From positions 49,777 to 113,776 of the forward strand of contig WQZG01000001.1 in assembly GCA_009780855.1 (NCBI GenBank): DNA of 64,000 nucleotides, read 5' to 3'. This document shows, piece by piece, positions 27,142 to 35,516 of the stretch. This DNA comes from Treponema sp. Its GTDB lineage: Bacteria; Spirochaetota; Spirochaetia; Treponematales; Breznakiellaceae. A program made the translations under genes and the position numbers. The notes below the pieces were generated by a model. It was not told the origin of the DNA and searched no databases. It was given only the letters and a program-made list of their open reading frames with translations. Position 1 is the first letter of the stretch. The number at the start of each line of letters is the position of its first letter.

Positions 27142-28874
27142 GGGGTGTTTTCCCTGAACGGCAGAATCAATTCCACCGATGTAAATGCGTCCGGTACGCT
27201 TGTAATTTCTACACCGTACCCTTCCCCGTAGATTAAGTTGATCCGTTCTCTTACATTGTGAAGACCAACCTTGCGCAGGGATCCGCCTGATTTTTCTTCA
27301 GGCTGTGAAACCAGGCCCCGTCCGTTATCGGTAACTTTCATCACAAAGGTTTCATTCCGCAGAAAAACCTGCACGCTTATTCGTCCGTCTTTTTTTTGAG
27401 CAATTCCGTGGAGCAGGGCATTTTCGACTATGGGCTGAAGCAGCAGCTTTGGAATGGGATAGGACCAGAGTTTTTCTTCCACATCCCATTCCAGGCGGAA
27501 ATCCCGGCCCATTTTAAACCGCTGGATTGTCAGGTAGTGCTCAATATAATCATATTCCTGCCAGAGCGGAATAAAGGATTCCCGGACTCCCAAAACTCCC
27601 CGCAGGAGCTGGACTGTGGAGGATGCTACCGCTTCAAGATCCTTTTCTCCCCGTTCATGGGCAACATAGGCAATACTGTTGATTGTGTTGTAAATAAAAT
27701 GGGGCTGTATTTGGGCTTCAAGCACTGTTTGTTCCGCAAGCCGTTTTTGTTCTTCGGTTTTTTGGATATTTTTCAGAAGATTCCCGATACGGTCCATCAT
27801 ATTGTTGAATATATCGGCCATGACTCCGATTTCATCCCGGCTCTTGATTCGTGAGCGTACTTCGATATTGCCCTCGCGGATCCTGACCATGCTTTCCTGG
27901 AGCCGGTAAATGTTCCGGCAAAAAACCCGGGAAAAAAACCATGCGGCAAGGGCAGCGGCGGCTACCGAGGCCGCGACAATTACAAGCATCAGCGAATTGA
28001 TTTGCCATGCAGCTGATGTAAGACTTGAGTAATTGACATAACCCATGGTGGTAAGTTTATTGAAGGATGACTGATAGCGTACTATGAGCGCACGTTTTCC
28101 GTTGATATTCCAGTATTTCCGTGCGGCATTATAGGAATTAATCAGCGGGCCGAGGTCAGTCTGGGCCATTGTACGGATATCACGAAAATCATAGTTTGAA
28201 AAAACCACATTCCCGGCATCATCAAAAGCTGTGATCTTGCATTGGGAAAGGGGCGCAGAGCCGTAAAGCCCGTTTAATACCTGATAGTTCATTTCCACAA
28301 CCGCTACCCCCCGGGCCTTGCTGTCATAAATAATCGGACGGCAGACCAGGATATGCCTAAAATCGGGCGTATTATAAAAAATCCGGGTTCCGGAATTTTG
28401 CAGGGTTTCTGTAAACCATGGTTCCAGTATTGTCCGCTTCAGTATAAGGGAGCCTCCGGACTGAAAACTTTTTCCGTCCAGGCCGATAATCGCGGTCATC
28501 AGGATATGGTTCTTGTTGGCAATTATATTGCGCAGATAGGCTTCTACTTCCTTTTGTACCAGGAACGCGCTGTAACTGGCTTCCGGTGAATCATCCTCAA
28601 GGCCGGTAATTATTGTTTTTTGGTTGGACATAATGGAAAGACCAATTGCCGATGCGTCTTCCAGAAAGATATTAAGGTTGGAGTCCGCATATTGCAGGTT
28701 TTCAAAAATATTGTTATAGGCGTTATCTGTTACCGTATTCACCGCTATCCCGGTAATTAACTGGGCTGCGATGAGCATGATCCCGCATGAGATAACTGTG
28801 CATATGATAAACATTTTTCCCCGCAGGGAATGGGGGCTGAAAGATTGCCTGCAAAACAGTAAAAATTTTTCCAA
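27129..28874 (-). CDS. yesM: YesM-type sensor histidine kinase
   Basis: A 581-residue membrane kinase. One membrane helix near residue 20, an extracellular sensing part (40-290), a second helix near 295-315, a HAMP linker (MVRIREGNIEVRSRIKSRDEIGVM), the His-kinase box LEAQIQPHFIYNTINSIAYVA with the phosphoacceptor His, and the HATPase region (QPIVENALLHG, DNGRGL). The family senses extracellular sugars or cell-wall products and phosphorylates YesN. It heads the yesMN-lpl set and is divergent from pyrB. Confidence 0.92.
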   Translation of the reverse strand: MEKFLLFCRQSFSPHSLRGKMFIICTVISCGIMLIAAQLITGIAVNTVTDNAYNNIFENLQYADSNLNIFLEDASAIGLSIMSNQKTIITGLEDDSPEASYSAFLVQKEVEAYLRNIIANKNHILMTAIIGLDGKSFQSGGSLILKRTILEPWFTETLQNSGTRIFYNTPDFRHILVCRPIIYDSKARGVAVVEMNYQVLNGLYGSAPLSQCKITAFDDAGNVVFSNYDFRDIRTMAQTDLGPLINSYNAARKYWNINGKRALIVRYQSSFNKLTTMGYVNYSSLTSAAWQINSLMLVIVAASVAAAALAAWFFSRVFCRNIYRLQESMVRIREGNIEVRSRIKSRDEIGVMADIFNNMMDRIGNLLKNIQKTEEQKRLAEQTVLEAQIQPHFIYNTINSIAYVAHERGEKDLEAVASSTVQLLRGVLGVRESFIPLWQEYDYIEHYLTIQRFKMGRDFRLEWDVEEKLWSYPIPKLLLQPIVENALLHGIAQKKDGRISVQVFLRNETFVMKVTDNGRGLVSQPEEKSGGSLRKVGLHNVRERINLIYGEGYGVEITSVPDAFTSVELILPFRENTPCSV

Positions 28875-28980
28875 GAATTAATCTCCGACAACCAAATATT
28901 GTAACATGATCCCCTCAAAAACGGTCAAGAGTCTGGCCGCCGACAATTCACCGCCCGCCGACAACCGCCCGTCGCCTGCC

Positions 28981-29008
28981 TTGACATTAATAAAAAATTC
29001 AGTATTAT
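28981..29008 (+). promoter_or_regulatory. Promoter of the pyr operon
   Basis: TTGACA at 28981-28986 and TATTAT at 29003-29008, 16 bases apart, form a near-consensus sigma-70 promoter. Transcription should begin near 29015, just before the leader ATG at 29018. No other gene on this strand lies between 18951 and here, so it must serve pyrB. Confidence 0.75.
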
Positions 29009-29017
29009 ACATAAAAA

Positions 29018-29164
29018 ATGAAAAGACCAAATTCGTTAACGCAGCCACAAAAAGCAATGATTTTTCCTTTTCCGGGGAATCTATTTTTTATAAACCGCCG
29101 TAAGGGCGGTTTTTTTTTGCCCAAAATTAATATTATGTCAAATTTAGTTAACAGGGAGGAATAA
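29018..29164 (+). CDS. pyr leader peptide (48 codons) reading through the attenuator
   Basis: From the ATG at 29018 the frame is open for 48 codons, across the whole terminator hairpin at 29092-29118, and stops at 29162-29164, six bases before the pyrB ATG. A U-rich stretch (GATTTTTCCTTTT at 29059-29071 and CTATTTTTTATA at 29081-29092) precedes the hairpin. In the enteric pyrBI leader, low UTP stalls RNA polymerase in such tracts so that a translating ribosome catches up and prevents hairpin formation. The ATG lies only a few bases after the predicted transcript start and has no Shine-Dalgarno site, so translation would be leaderless. The function is inferred from layout. Confidence 0.6.
   Translation: MKRPNSLTQPQKAMIFPFPGNLFFINRRKGGFFLPKINIMSNLVNREE
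29092..29118 (+). terminator. Intrinsic terminator in the pyr leader (attenuator)
   Basis: AAACCGCC (29092-29099) pairs with GGCGGTTT (29105-29112) around a 5-base loop and runs into nine T's (29110-29118). It is directional on the plus strand. It lies about 75 bases after the promoter and 52 bases before pyrB, with no upstream plus-strand gene to terminate, so it must control entry into pyrB. Confidence 0.88.
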
Positions 29165-29170
29165 AAAATA

Positions 29171-30091
29171 ATGTTAAAAGGCCGCAGTTTGATTGAACCT
29201 CTGGATTTAAGTCCGGAGGAAATGAATGAGCTCTTTGTCCTTGCCGAGGAGATCGAAAAAAATCCAAAAGCCTGGAAGAGCAGTCTGCAGGGACACATTC
29301 TGGCGACTCTGTTTTTTGAGCCAAGCACCAGAACAAGGCTTTCATTCGAAGCCGCCATGCAGCGGCTGGGCGGGAGCTGTCTGGGTTTCGCGGAAAGCAG
29401 CTCAAGTTCTGTTTCAAAGGGCGAATGCCTGGCGGATACTATCAGGATCGTTGCCGGTTACTCGGACATCATAGTAATGCGGAACCCAAAGGAAGGGGCG
29501 GCTCTGGTCGCATCCCGATATTCGGATATACCGGTTATCAACGCCGGAGACGGCGGACACCACCATCCCACCCAAACCCTGGCGGATCTGCTTACAATTA
29601 AAAAACTCCGCGGTCAAATCCGGGACCTGACAATCGGTTTCTGCGGTGATTTAAGGTTCGGCCGCACAGTCCATTCGCTGGTAGAAGCACTGACCCGCTA
29701 CAGCGGAATAAAGATGATCTTTATATCTCCGCCCGAACTTACAATTCCGGGGTACCTAAAGTCCGGCATATTGACCCAAAAACAAATCAGCTTTAAGGAA
29801 ACGGACAGTCTGGACAAGGTAATGGGCGATCTGGACATACTCTACATGACCAGGGTACAGAAGGAGCGCTTTTTTAACGAGGAAGATTATATCCGGTTAA
29901 AAGACAGCTACGTTCTGACTCCGGAGAAAATGCTGGCGGCAAAAAAAGACGCAATGATCCTGCATCCACTGCCAAGGGTTAACGAAATTTCACTGGAAGT
30001 GGATTCGGATCCAAGGGCAATGTATTTTAAACAGGCCAGACAGGGAATGTTTATCAGAATGGCGCTTCTTCAATCAATACTGGGGGAATAA
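29171..30091 (+). CDS. pyrB: Aspartate carbamoyltransferase catalytic chain
   Basis: A 306-residue enzyme joining carbamoyl phosphate and aspartate in the first committed step of pyrimidine synthesis. The carbamoyl-phosphate motif [12 protein letters not shown] (49-60), [12 protein letters not shown] and HPLPRVNE are present. Its length is that of the class that assembles with a regulatory chain, and pyrI follows 2 bases later. AGGGAGGA lies ahead of the ATG, within the last codons of the leader frame, so leader translation may also affect initiation. Confidence 0.96.
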   Translation: MLKGRSLIEPLDLSPEEMNELFVLAEEIEKNPKAWKSSLQGHILATLFFEPSTRTRLSFEAAMQRLGGSCLGFAESSSSSVSKGECLADTIRIVAGYSDIIVMRNPKEGAALVASRYSDIPVINAGDGGHHHPTQTLADLLTIKKLRGQIRDLTIGFCGDLRFGRTVHSLVEALTRYSGIKMIFISPPELTIPGYLKSGILTQKQISFKETDSLDKVMGDLDILYMTRVQKERFFNEEDYIRLKDSYVLTPEKMLAAKKDAMILHPLPRVNEISLEVDSDPRAMYFKQARQGMFIRMALLQSILGE

Positions 30092-30093
30092 AA

Positions 30094-30531
30094 ATGCTGA
30101 ATATAGACAAGATACGGAACGGCATAGTCATAGATCATATCAAGGCAGGACAGGGCATACGGATATTTAACTGGCTTGGACTGGACAAAACTTCAAACAC
30201 TGTTGCCTTTGTTGTCAACGCCAGTTCCCGCAGGCTTGGCCGCAAAGACATAATTAAAATTGACAGTACCATCGACATCAATTTTGACATACTGGGGCTC
30301 ATAGATCCCCAGATCACAGTCAATGTAATCAAGAACGAAAGGATCACAGAAAAAATAAATCTTAAGCTGCCGGAGATGGTGGAGAATGTCATTCTCTGTA
30401 AAAACCCCAGATGCATCACATCTACCGAAAAATACATACCTCATATTTTCCGTCTGGAAAATCCAAATGAAAGAACCTACCGCTGCGAGTACTGCGATGA
30501 CATTTGCTCAGCTGGCGACTTTACCCGGTAA
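30094..30531 (+). CDS. pyrI: Aspartate carbamoyltransferase regulatory chain
   Basis: A 145-residue allosteric subunit that binds CTP/ATP in its N-terminal domain (MLNIDKIRNGIVIDHIKAGQG) and holds the zinc site through CKNPRC and CEYC in its C-terminal domain. The zinc domain contacts PyrB to form the c6r6 enzyme. Together with the upstream attenuator, this gives the operon both feedback inhibition and transcription control. Confidence 0.95.
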   Translation: MLNIDKIRNGIVIDHIKAGQGIRIFNWLGLDKTSNTVAFVVNASSRRLGRKDIIKIDSTIDINFDILGLIDPQITVNVIKNERITEKINLKLPEMVENVILCKNPRCITSTEKYIPHIFRLENPNERTYRCEYCDDICSAGDFTR

Positions 30532-30534
30532 GAT

Positions 30535-31935
30535 ATGAAAACCGTTTTAAAAAATTTCAGAATCGTTGACGAAACAACAGATATGATCGGCACGGTTATT
30601 CTGGAAGACGGCATTATAACCCATGTGCTGCCGGCACACGCAGAAGTACACGCATCGGCGCAAACGGTTGCGCAAACAGCGGCCCTGATAATTGACGGCG
30701 AAAAAATTGCCGGTAAAACCAATACCGGAGCAGATGATTGCGGAAAGGGAAATCAAAATTTTCTGCCCGTACTGATGCCGGCTTTTATTGATCTGCACGC
30801 GCATTTTAGGGATCCCGGTTTCCCGTTAAAAGAAAATCTCGAATCAGCTTCTCTGGCTGCGGCGGCCGGCGGTTATACGACTGTAGTGTGCATGGCAAAT
30901 ACCAATCCGGTTATAGACAATTATGAACTGGCCTGCGAATTAAAAAAACGTTCGGACGCAATCGGCCTGATTGATCTGTATCCGGTATTGTCGCTGACAA
31001 GGGGAATGGAAGGCAGGGAGCTTTCGGCAATCGCAGATATGGCGCCGGGGCAAATAGTTCCGGTAATGCTTTCTGAAGACGGTAAAGACATTACCGATGA
31101 TTCACTTTTTTTAAGGGCAATGGAACAGGCAGCGCGCTTTGGACTGCCGGTTTCATGCCACTGTGATTTTGGCGGCCAACAGGCAGAAGCGCAAAAAAAA
31201 GCCGGGGATCCAAGAGGAGTTTACAGCCGCACCGAAGAAAATAACGCCGTAAGCCGTGTTATTAAACTTGGGAAAGAAGCAGGATGCCATATTCATATTG
31301 CCCATGTTTCAACAAAGGAAGCAATCGAAGCAATAAGAGCTGCAAAAAACAAGGGCCGTATAAAGTTAACCTGCGAGGCAATGCCCCACAATTTTTTTCT
31401 CACAGACGATGACGCAAAAAGAATGGGTGAAGAAACATTTGGCCGGGTCAATCCTCCGCTAAGGACGCCTGCCGATATACAGGCTCTTAAATTGGCAATA
31501 CGGGACCATGTAATCGATGCGATCGCCACAGACCATGCTCCCCATACCAATAGCGACAAAATAAACGGCGCACCTGGTTTCTCCGGTCTGGAAACCGCTT
31601 TTGCAGCGTCATACACAAAACTGGTAATGCCTGAGCCTGCTGCGCAGAAATCAGGTTTAATAAATTTACAAGCCCTTTCATCATTGATGAGCGCCAAGCC
31701 CGCAAATATTATTGGTCTGGCCGGCAATTCAGGCGGCCGCAGTTGTTCGCCTGGCAGGGGTTTAATAAAACCGGGCATGGCTGCGGATCTGGTCCTTGTT
31801 GATACAGAAACCTCATGGATCGTTAATCCCCAATTATTAAAGACAAAAGGTAAAAATTCGGCGTTTACAGGTATAAAACTTTTTGGAAAGATATTAATGA
31901 CTATCCGCAATGGCCGGATAGTATATCAATTATAA
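30535..31935 (+). CDS. pyrC: Dihydroorotase
   Basis: A 466-residue amidohydrolase of the class I (PyrC/AllB-like) type that closes carbamoyl aspartate to dihydroorotate. The metal-binding DLHAHFRDPG (His 88 and 90), the later histidines of SCHCDF and HIAHVST, and the catalytic Asp of IATDHAPH are visible. A low-complexity stretch (HAEVHASAQTVAQTAA, then KTNTGADDCGKGNQ) is inserted between the N-terminal beta domain and the barrel, making the protein longer than usual. It starts 3 bases after pyrI. Confidence 0.93.
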   Translation: MKTVLKNFRIVDETTDMIGTVILEDGIITHVLPAHAEVHASAQTVAQTAALIIDGEKIAGKTNTGADDCGKGNQNFLPVLMPAFIDLHAHFRDPGFPLKENLESASLAAAAGGYTTVVCMANTNPVIDNYELACELKKRSDAIGLIDLYPVLSLTRGMEGRELSAIADMAPGQIVPVMLSEDGKDITDDSLFLRAMEQAARFGLPVSCHCDFGGQQAEAQKKAGDPRGVYSRTEENNAVSRVIKLGKEAGCHIHIAHVSTKEAIEAIRAAKNKGRIKLTCEAMPHNFFLTDDDAKRMGEETFGRVNPPLRTPADIQALKLAIRDHVIDAIATDHAPHTNSDKINGAPGFSGLETAFAASYTKLVMPEPAAQKSGLINLQALSSLMSAKPANIIGLAGNSGGRSCSPGRGLIKPGMAADLVLVDTETSWIVNPQLLKTKGKNSAFTGIKLFGKILMTIRNGRIVYQL

Positions 31936-31947
31936 AGGATAAAAAGA

Positions 31948-32883
31948 ATGAACAGCATAAAACTGAACATGGATAAATTATACGAAGCGGTCGCGGCAAA
32001 AGGCCATGTTTGTATCGGTTTGGACACCGCGGCAGATTATGTACCGCAAAAAGAAAGACAGTGCGCGTCATCGGACGCGGAAGCAGTACTTGCTTTTAAC
32101 CTGGCCGTTATTGAAGCCACTCTGGATACTGCGGCCTGCTACAAGGTTCAAATAGCCTATTACGAGGAACTGGGAATTGCGGGACTGGAAACCTATTCCA
32201 AAACACTTAAATATATACGGCAAAAAGGAGCTCTGGTCATCGCGGATATTAAACGCGGAGACATTGCCGACACCGCAAGCCGTTATGCCCGGGCCCACTT
32301 CGAAGGGAATTTTGAAGCCGACTTCGTCACACTCTCACCCTACCTGGGCATGGACGCTGTTGAACCATGGTTAAAATGGGCATACCAAAAAGGCAAGGGA
32401 GCATTTGTACTGATGCGCACAAGCAACCCGGGAATGAAAGATTTTCAATATTTAAAAACCGGGCCCAATCGCAGAATGTACAATGAAGTTGGTGATAAAC
32501 TAACAGAACTTACAGAATCCGGTAGAGGCATATACAGATATGGTCCGTTCGGAGCGGTTGTTGGGGCAGATCCCAAAACCGATGAAGAAAAACAAGAAGC
32601 CATCGCAATAAGAAACCAGTATCCCGGTTTGTTTTTCTTAATACCAGGTTATGGCGCCCAGGGCGGAGCCGCAAAAGACGCGGTCCTGCTTTTACGCGAA
32701 GGAAACGGCGGAGTGGTTAACGCGTCAAGGTCGATAATTAAAGCCTGGTCTTCTGATACCAGCGAAACGGCCGGCGCAGGCAAATTGGCAGAAGCAGACA
32801 ATGTATTCGCAGCAACAAAGGCAAGAGACGCGGCGATAAAGATGAGGGATGCAATCAAAAACGAATTAAAAAGGAACGCTTAA
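31948..32883 (+). CDS. pyrF: Orotidine-5'-phosphate decarboxylase (type 2)
   Basis: A 311-residue decarboxylase that makes UMP from OMP. The catalytic DxKxxD tetrad is at residues 100-105 (ADIKRGDIADTA), with VCIGLDTAADYVP at the N-terminus and PGYGAQGGAAKD in the phosphate-binding region, as in the longer type 2 enzymes. A Ser/Ala-rich insert (WSSDTSETAGAGKLAEADN) lies near the C-terminus. It closes the pyrBI-C-F operon; carAB, pyrD and pyrE must be elsewhere. No terminator follows that I can see. Confidence 0.94.
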   Translation: MNSIKLNMDKLYEAVAAKGHVCIGLDTAADYVPQKERQCASSDAEAVLAFNLAVIEATLDTAACYKVQIAYYEELGIAGLETYSKTLKYIRQKGALVIADIKRGDIADTASRYARAHFEGNFEADFVTLSPYLGMDAVEPWLKWAYQKGKGAFVLMRTSNPGMKDFQYLKTGPNRRMYNEVGDKLTELTESGRGIYRYGPFGAVVGADPKTDEEKQEAIAIRNQYPGLFFLIPGYGAQGGAAKDAVLLLREGNGGVVNASRSIIKAWSSDTSETAGAGKLAEADNVFAATKARDAAIKMRDAIKNELKRNA

Positions 32884-32904
32884 AAAAAACATTACAAAGA
32901 ACGC

Positions 32905-33035
32905 TTATAGAAGTATTCTACCATCTTTTGTTTTAACTTCAACCGCCATTAAATAATCGCCGTCCTCCAGAAGTATATCAATCCCGGTCCTGGTCTTTTT
33001 ATTCTCGTCTGTATGGCGCTTGGAATTTTATAAAT
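32905..33035 (-). pseudogene. Truncated PD-(D/E)XK nuclease-like gene remnant
   Basis: Read on the minus strand, this gives ENKKTRTGIDILLEDGDYLMAVEVKTK followed shortly by a TAA at 32905. It matches the core of the two nuclease-like genes in the window (AQIDLLLENGEYIVAVEIKTK), including the catalytic Asp and ExK. There is no start, and the N-terminal side ends where the shared element at 33043 begins. It is the ruin of an older family member facing the opposite way from the intact copy next to it. Confidence 0.7.
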
Positions 33036-33042
33036 TATTTTA

Positions 33043-33083
33043 CAAAAATCAAAGCAAAACGCAACTTAATGCCTATATATATA
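33043..33083 (+). repeat. Shared upstream element, copy 1
   Basis: Contains AATCAAAGCAAAACGCAACT followed by TAATGCC and a TATATATA run. Two further copies lie at 41901-41935 and 63775-63819, always in the same orientation as the gene that follows. Here the gene starts 112 bases downstream, after a second conserved stretch ATATTTGACAAA (33124-33135). Confidence 0.8.
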
Positions 33084-33194
33084 GATGATAGGTTTTTACT
33101 GATTAGTCTCGTATATTTTGTATATTTGACAAATGCAGAAAAAAGACTGAAAATTAACTTATTTATTGGGGGAAAAATGGAACGCGGAGGTAAT

Positions 33195-33857
33195 ATGGCG
33201 CAAACAACAAATCCCGGTGAAGGTCTGACTTTCGAAAAAGTCTGGGCCGCTTTGATGGAGACAAGGGAGTCCATAAAGGAAACAGATCGTCTGGTCAAAG
33301 AAAACGCTGTTCGAATAAAAGAAACTGACGCTCAGATGAAGGAAACCGCTGCTCAGATGAAGGAAACCGCTGCCCAGATGAAGAAAACTGATGCCCAGAT
33401 GAAGAAAACTGACAGTCGGATGGGTGAACTGGGCAACAGGTTCGGAGAACTGGCAGAGTATTTGGTCGCGCCCAATATTGAAGAAAAATTCAATGATCTG
33501 GGATTTCATTTCCAAAATATCTTGCCCAGCGGCCAAACTATCAAAGATAAAAGCGGCAGGGAAATTGCTCAAATTGATCTTCTGCTGGAAAACGGAGAAT
33601 ACATTGTAGCCGTTGAAATCAAGACAAAACCGGTTTTGCAGGATATACCTCACCATGAAAAACGCCTTGAGATTCTTAGCAAATTTAGAAACAATGGAGA
33701 ACTCACCAGGAAAAAAATTCTGGGCGCATTGGCCGGTGCAATATTCCCGGATAAAGTCAAAGCAGCGGCTCTTGAAGCAGGTTTTTATATATTGGAACAA
33801 ACCGGAGATACCATGCGCATAAAGGAGCCGGAGAAGTCAAAACTGCGGGTATGGTGA
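33195..33857 (+). CDS. PD-(D/E)XK nuclease-like protein with coiled-coil N-terminus
   Basis: A 220-residue protein. Residues about 25-85 are heptad repeats (KETAAQM/KKTDAQM type) forming a coiled coil. Residues about 100-200 look like a restriction-endonuclease fold, with the core IDLLLENGEYIVAVEIKTK carrying Asp and ExK. The start at 33195 is chosen because it has GGAGG and matches the start of the paralogue at 63034-63657. The last 11 residues (KEPEKSKLRVW) are identical in both. Nuclease activity is inferred from the motif; the target and partner are unknown. The coiled coil suggests oligomers or binding to another protein. Confidence 0.7.
   Translation: MAQTTNPGEGLTFEKVWAALMETRESIKETDRLVKENAVRIKETDAQMKETAAQMKETAAQMKKTDAQMKKTDSRMGELGNRFGELAEYLVAPNIEEKFNDLGFHFQNILPSGQTIKDKSGREIAQIDLLLENGEYIVAVEIKTKPVLQDIPHHEKRLEILSKFRNNGELTRKKILGALAGAIFPDKVKAAALEAGFYILEQTGDTMRIKEPEKSKLRVW
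33321..33425 (+). repeat. 21-bp tandem repeats encoding heptads
   Basis: Four clear units of 21 bases (33321, 33342, 33363 and 33384), each ending CAGATGAAG, followed by one degenerate unit. They code for KETDAQM/KETAAQM/KKTDAQM heptads. The paralogue at 63034-63657 has fewer units, so the coiled coil length varies by repeat gain and loss. Confidence 0.85.
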
Positions 33858-33909
33858 TTAATAATCTTTACGAGTGGTAATTTATATTTTTCAATAAAAA
33901 ATTAAGCAC

Positions 33910-33937
33910 AAAAAAACCGGCCCTTGCGGACCGGTTT
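33910..33937 (-). terminator. Terminator of the outer-membrane protein gene
   Basis: AAACCGG (33914-33920) pairs with CCGGTTT (33931-33937); on the minus strand the hairpin runs into seven T's. It ends the gene at 33961-35181. A nearly identical hairpin follows the paralogue at 62852, so gene and terminator were duplicated together. Confidence 0.85.
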
Positions 33938-33960
33938 ATTGTTCAGCTAACTAACAGAGA

Positions 33961-35181
33961 TTAGAATACCACCGCGTAGCTGCACCAAATTGCATTTCTT
34001 GTACGTGCAGCAGGAAGTGTTGCGTAGCTGGAATCTTTGGAGAGATCCATCTGCAAGGTATAACCAAGCTGGATGTACTGGTTGGCGCTGCCAAAACGGA
34101 ACTGTACAGACGGCATCATAACGAAGTTCATTCTATCTTTTGTAAATCCGCCCTTGTTTGTTCCATCCCACTGGCCCCTGAGTTCGCCGTTGGTCTGGAC
34201 ACCGGTACCTACGTTAAAGCCTGCATCGAGTCTGGGGAGAATGTTCCCGTTAACCAGATACTGTACATAGCCTGTAAATGTGAGGTCGGGTGAATAGGTT
34301 GTGGGTTCATTGTCATATAACCTGAGCTGCTGCATAAAACGAATACCAGCAAGTAAATCACCGGCTGTATATTCAATTTTCTGTCCTAACTGGATGGTCA
34401 TAAATTTGGCAGCTGCTACTTTTGTAAGATCATTGAATGCAAAGTCGAGGTTGAATGTGCTGAATCCCATGGATTTAAGTGCGAGAACTTTAAATGCTAA
34501 TGCTGCGTTAAAGGGCTTATCAAGGTCATTGGCGGCAGGGGTTGTACCAGAAACTGCACTCTGACCAAGGCCGATAATATCAACAATATCTGTTACCAGA
34601 TACCTTACGCCGAAGCTGTAGTTGGCTGTGGCAAATCCGTTATCTTCAACAGCATTGGCGCCATATGTCCAGGCAACTAGTCTTTGCGGGAATATACTGA
34701 CATTAAATTCCAAACCGGGCATCGGGAGTACTGCTACGTACATACCAGTACCGGTTCTGTTATTAAGGTTGGTATCAATACCGCCGGCAGTCTGCATTGT
34801 TCCGCCTTCATCAACTTTACCGCCGACGACATAGAGCATGCCGTTAAAAGCCTTGAACCATCCCTGATACAGGTGGGGGAATATACCAAGACCGCTGGAA
34901 ACAGCTGTAAAACCCATACCTTCCATATTAATAGTATGAGTGATGCCTCTTAACAGAACCTTGAATCCTGCAATACCGTCTGCATTCTGCCAGGCAGCCT
35001 GCAAATCAACACGGGTACCAAAAGTCTGAGAAACATCGCGGACACCGATTGCGGGATCCCATCCATCCGCATCTGTAAGGACCACGCCCAAACCGCCCCT
35101 GATATGGCCGGTAAATGTTACCTGGGCAAACACCCCCCCTGCTACCGCAAGGATTAATAAAATAACTAGAGCTTTCTTCAT
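33961..35181 (-). CDS. Treponemal outer-membrane beta-barrel-like protein
   Basis: A 406-residue exported protein. The signal peptide (20 residues, ending GGVFAQ) is identical in residues and bases to that of the protein at 61692-62852. The mature part is made of alternating amphipathic strands (FTGHIRGGLGVVLTD, FGVRYLVTDIVDIIGLG, LTFTGYVQYLVNGNILPRLDAGFNVG), as in porin-like barrels. Conserved stretches shared with the paralogue are AGIRFMQQ and VQYLVNG.ILPRLD. It is monocistronic, with a consensus promoter (35254-35282), an AGGAGG ribosome site and its own terminator. A run of seven G's lies in signal-peptide codons 15-17. Likely a surface porin or antigen; substrate unknown. Confidence 0.75.
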   Translation of the reverse strand: MKKALVILLILAVAGGVFAQVTFTGHIRGGLGVVLTDADGWDPAIGVRDVSQTFGTRVDLQAAWQNADGIAGFKVLLRGITHTINMEGMGFTAVSSGLGIFPHLYQGWFKAFNGMLYVVGGKVDEGGTMQTAGGIDTNLNNRTGTGMYVAVLPMPGLEFNVSIFPQRLVAWTYGANAVEDNGFATANYSFGVRYLVTDIVDIIGLGQSAVSGTTPAANDLDKPFNAALAFKVLALKSMGFSTFNLDFAFNDLTKVAAAKFMTIQLGQKIEYTAGDLLAGIRFMQQLRLYDNEPTTYSPDLTFTGYVQYLVNGNILPRLDAGFNVGTGVQTNGELRGQWDGTNKGGFTKDRMNFVMMPSVQFRFGSANQYIQLGYTLQMDLSKDSSYATLPAARTRNAIWCSYAVVF

Positions 35182-35253
35182 GTAAGAATCCTCCTGGAAT
35201 TGACAAGAGGGAAGTAGCCTACGGCCACCATAATCCTCTTTATCTTTACTTGA

Positions 35254-35282
35254 AATATAAACGATTTTGCTAATACTGTCAA
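35254..35282 (-). promoter_or_regulatory. Promoter of the outer-membrane protein gene
   Basis: On the minus strand, TTGACA (35277-35282) and TATATT (35254-35259) are 17 bases apart, a near-perfect sigma-70 promoter, giving a leader of about 65 bases before the ATG at 35181. Confidence 0.75.
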
Positions 35283-35516
35283 GGATTTTTTTTTATTTTT
35301 TGATATTTTCAGTTTTGGGACTAAAAAACTAATTCTTTATATTATAAGGAATTAGAAATTACCTGACAATTATGGGCATAATTAATCAAAATTTAATGGT
35401 ACCAAAAGGATGAAATTCATAAATTTATGTTCAAAAAATGGGCTTTTTTGATCAACTTTTACGTTTAACGGTTGTCATTTGGGAGGTTTTATTCATATGG
35501 GAGTCTTTGGAGGTTT
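35283..35516. other. AT-rich intergenic region without a recognised gene
   Basis: Between the promoter of the barrel gene and the end of hisD. No open frame with a good start. A near-palindromic AATTCTTTATATTATAAGGAATT lies at about 35331-35353, which could be an operator or a small hairpin; it has no T-run. No hisD terminator was identified. Confidence 0.4.

Noticed and set aside
28906..29103. 65-codon plus-strand frame ahead of pyrB
   Set aside because: It begins upstream of the consensus promoter and crosses it, so it would not be on the pyr transcript as a whole; the frame from 29018 fits the leader layout.
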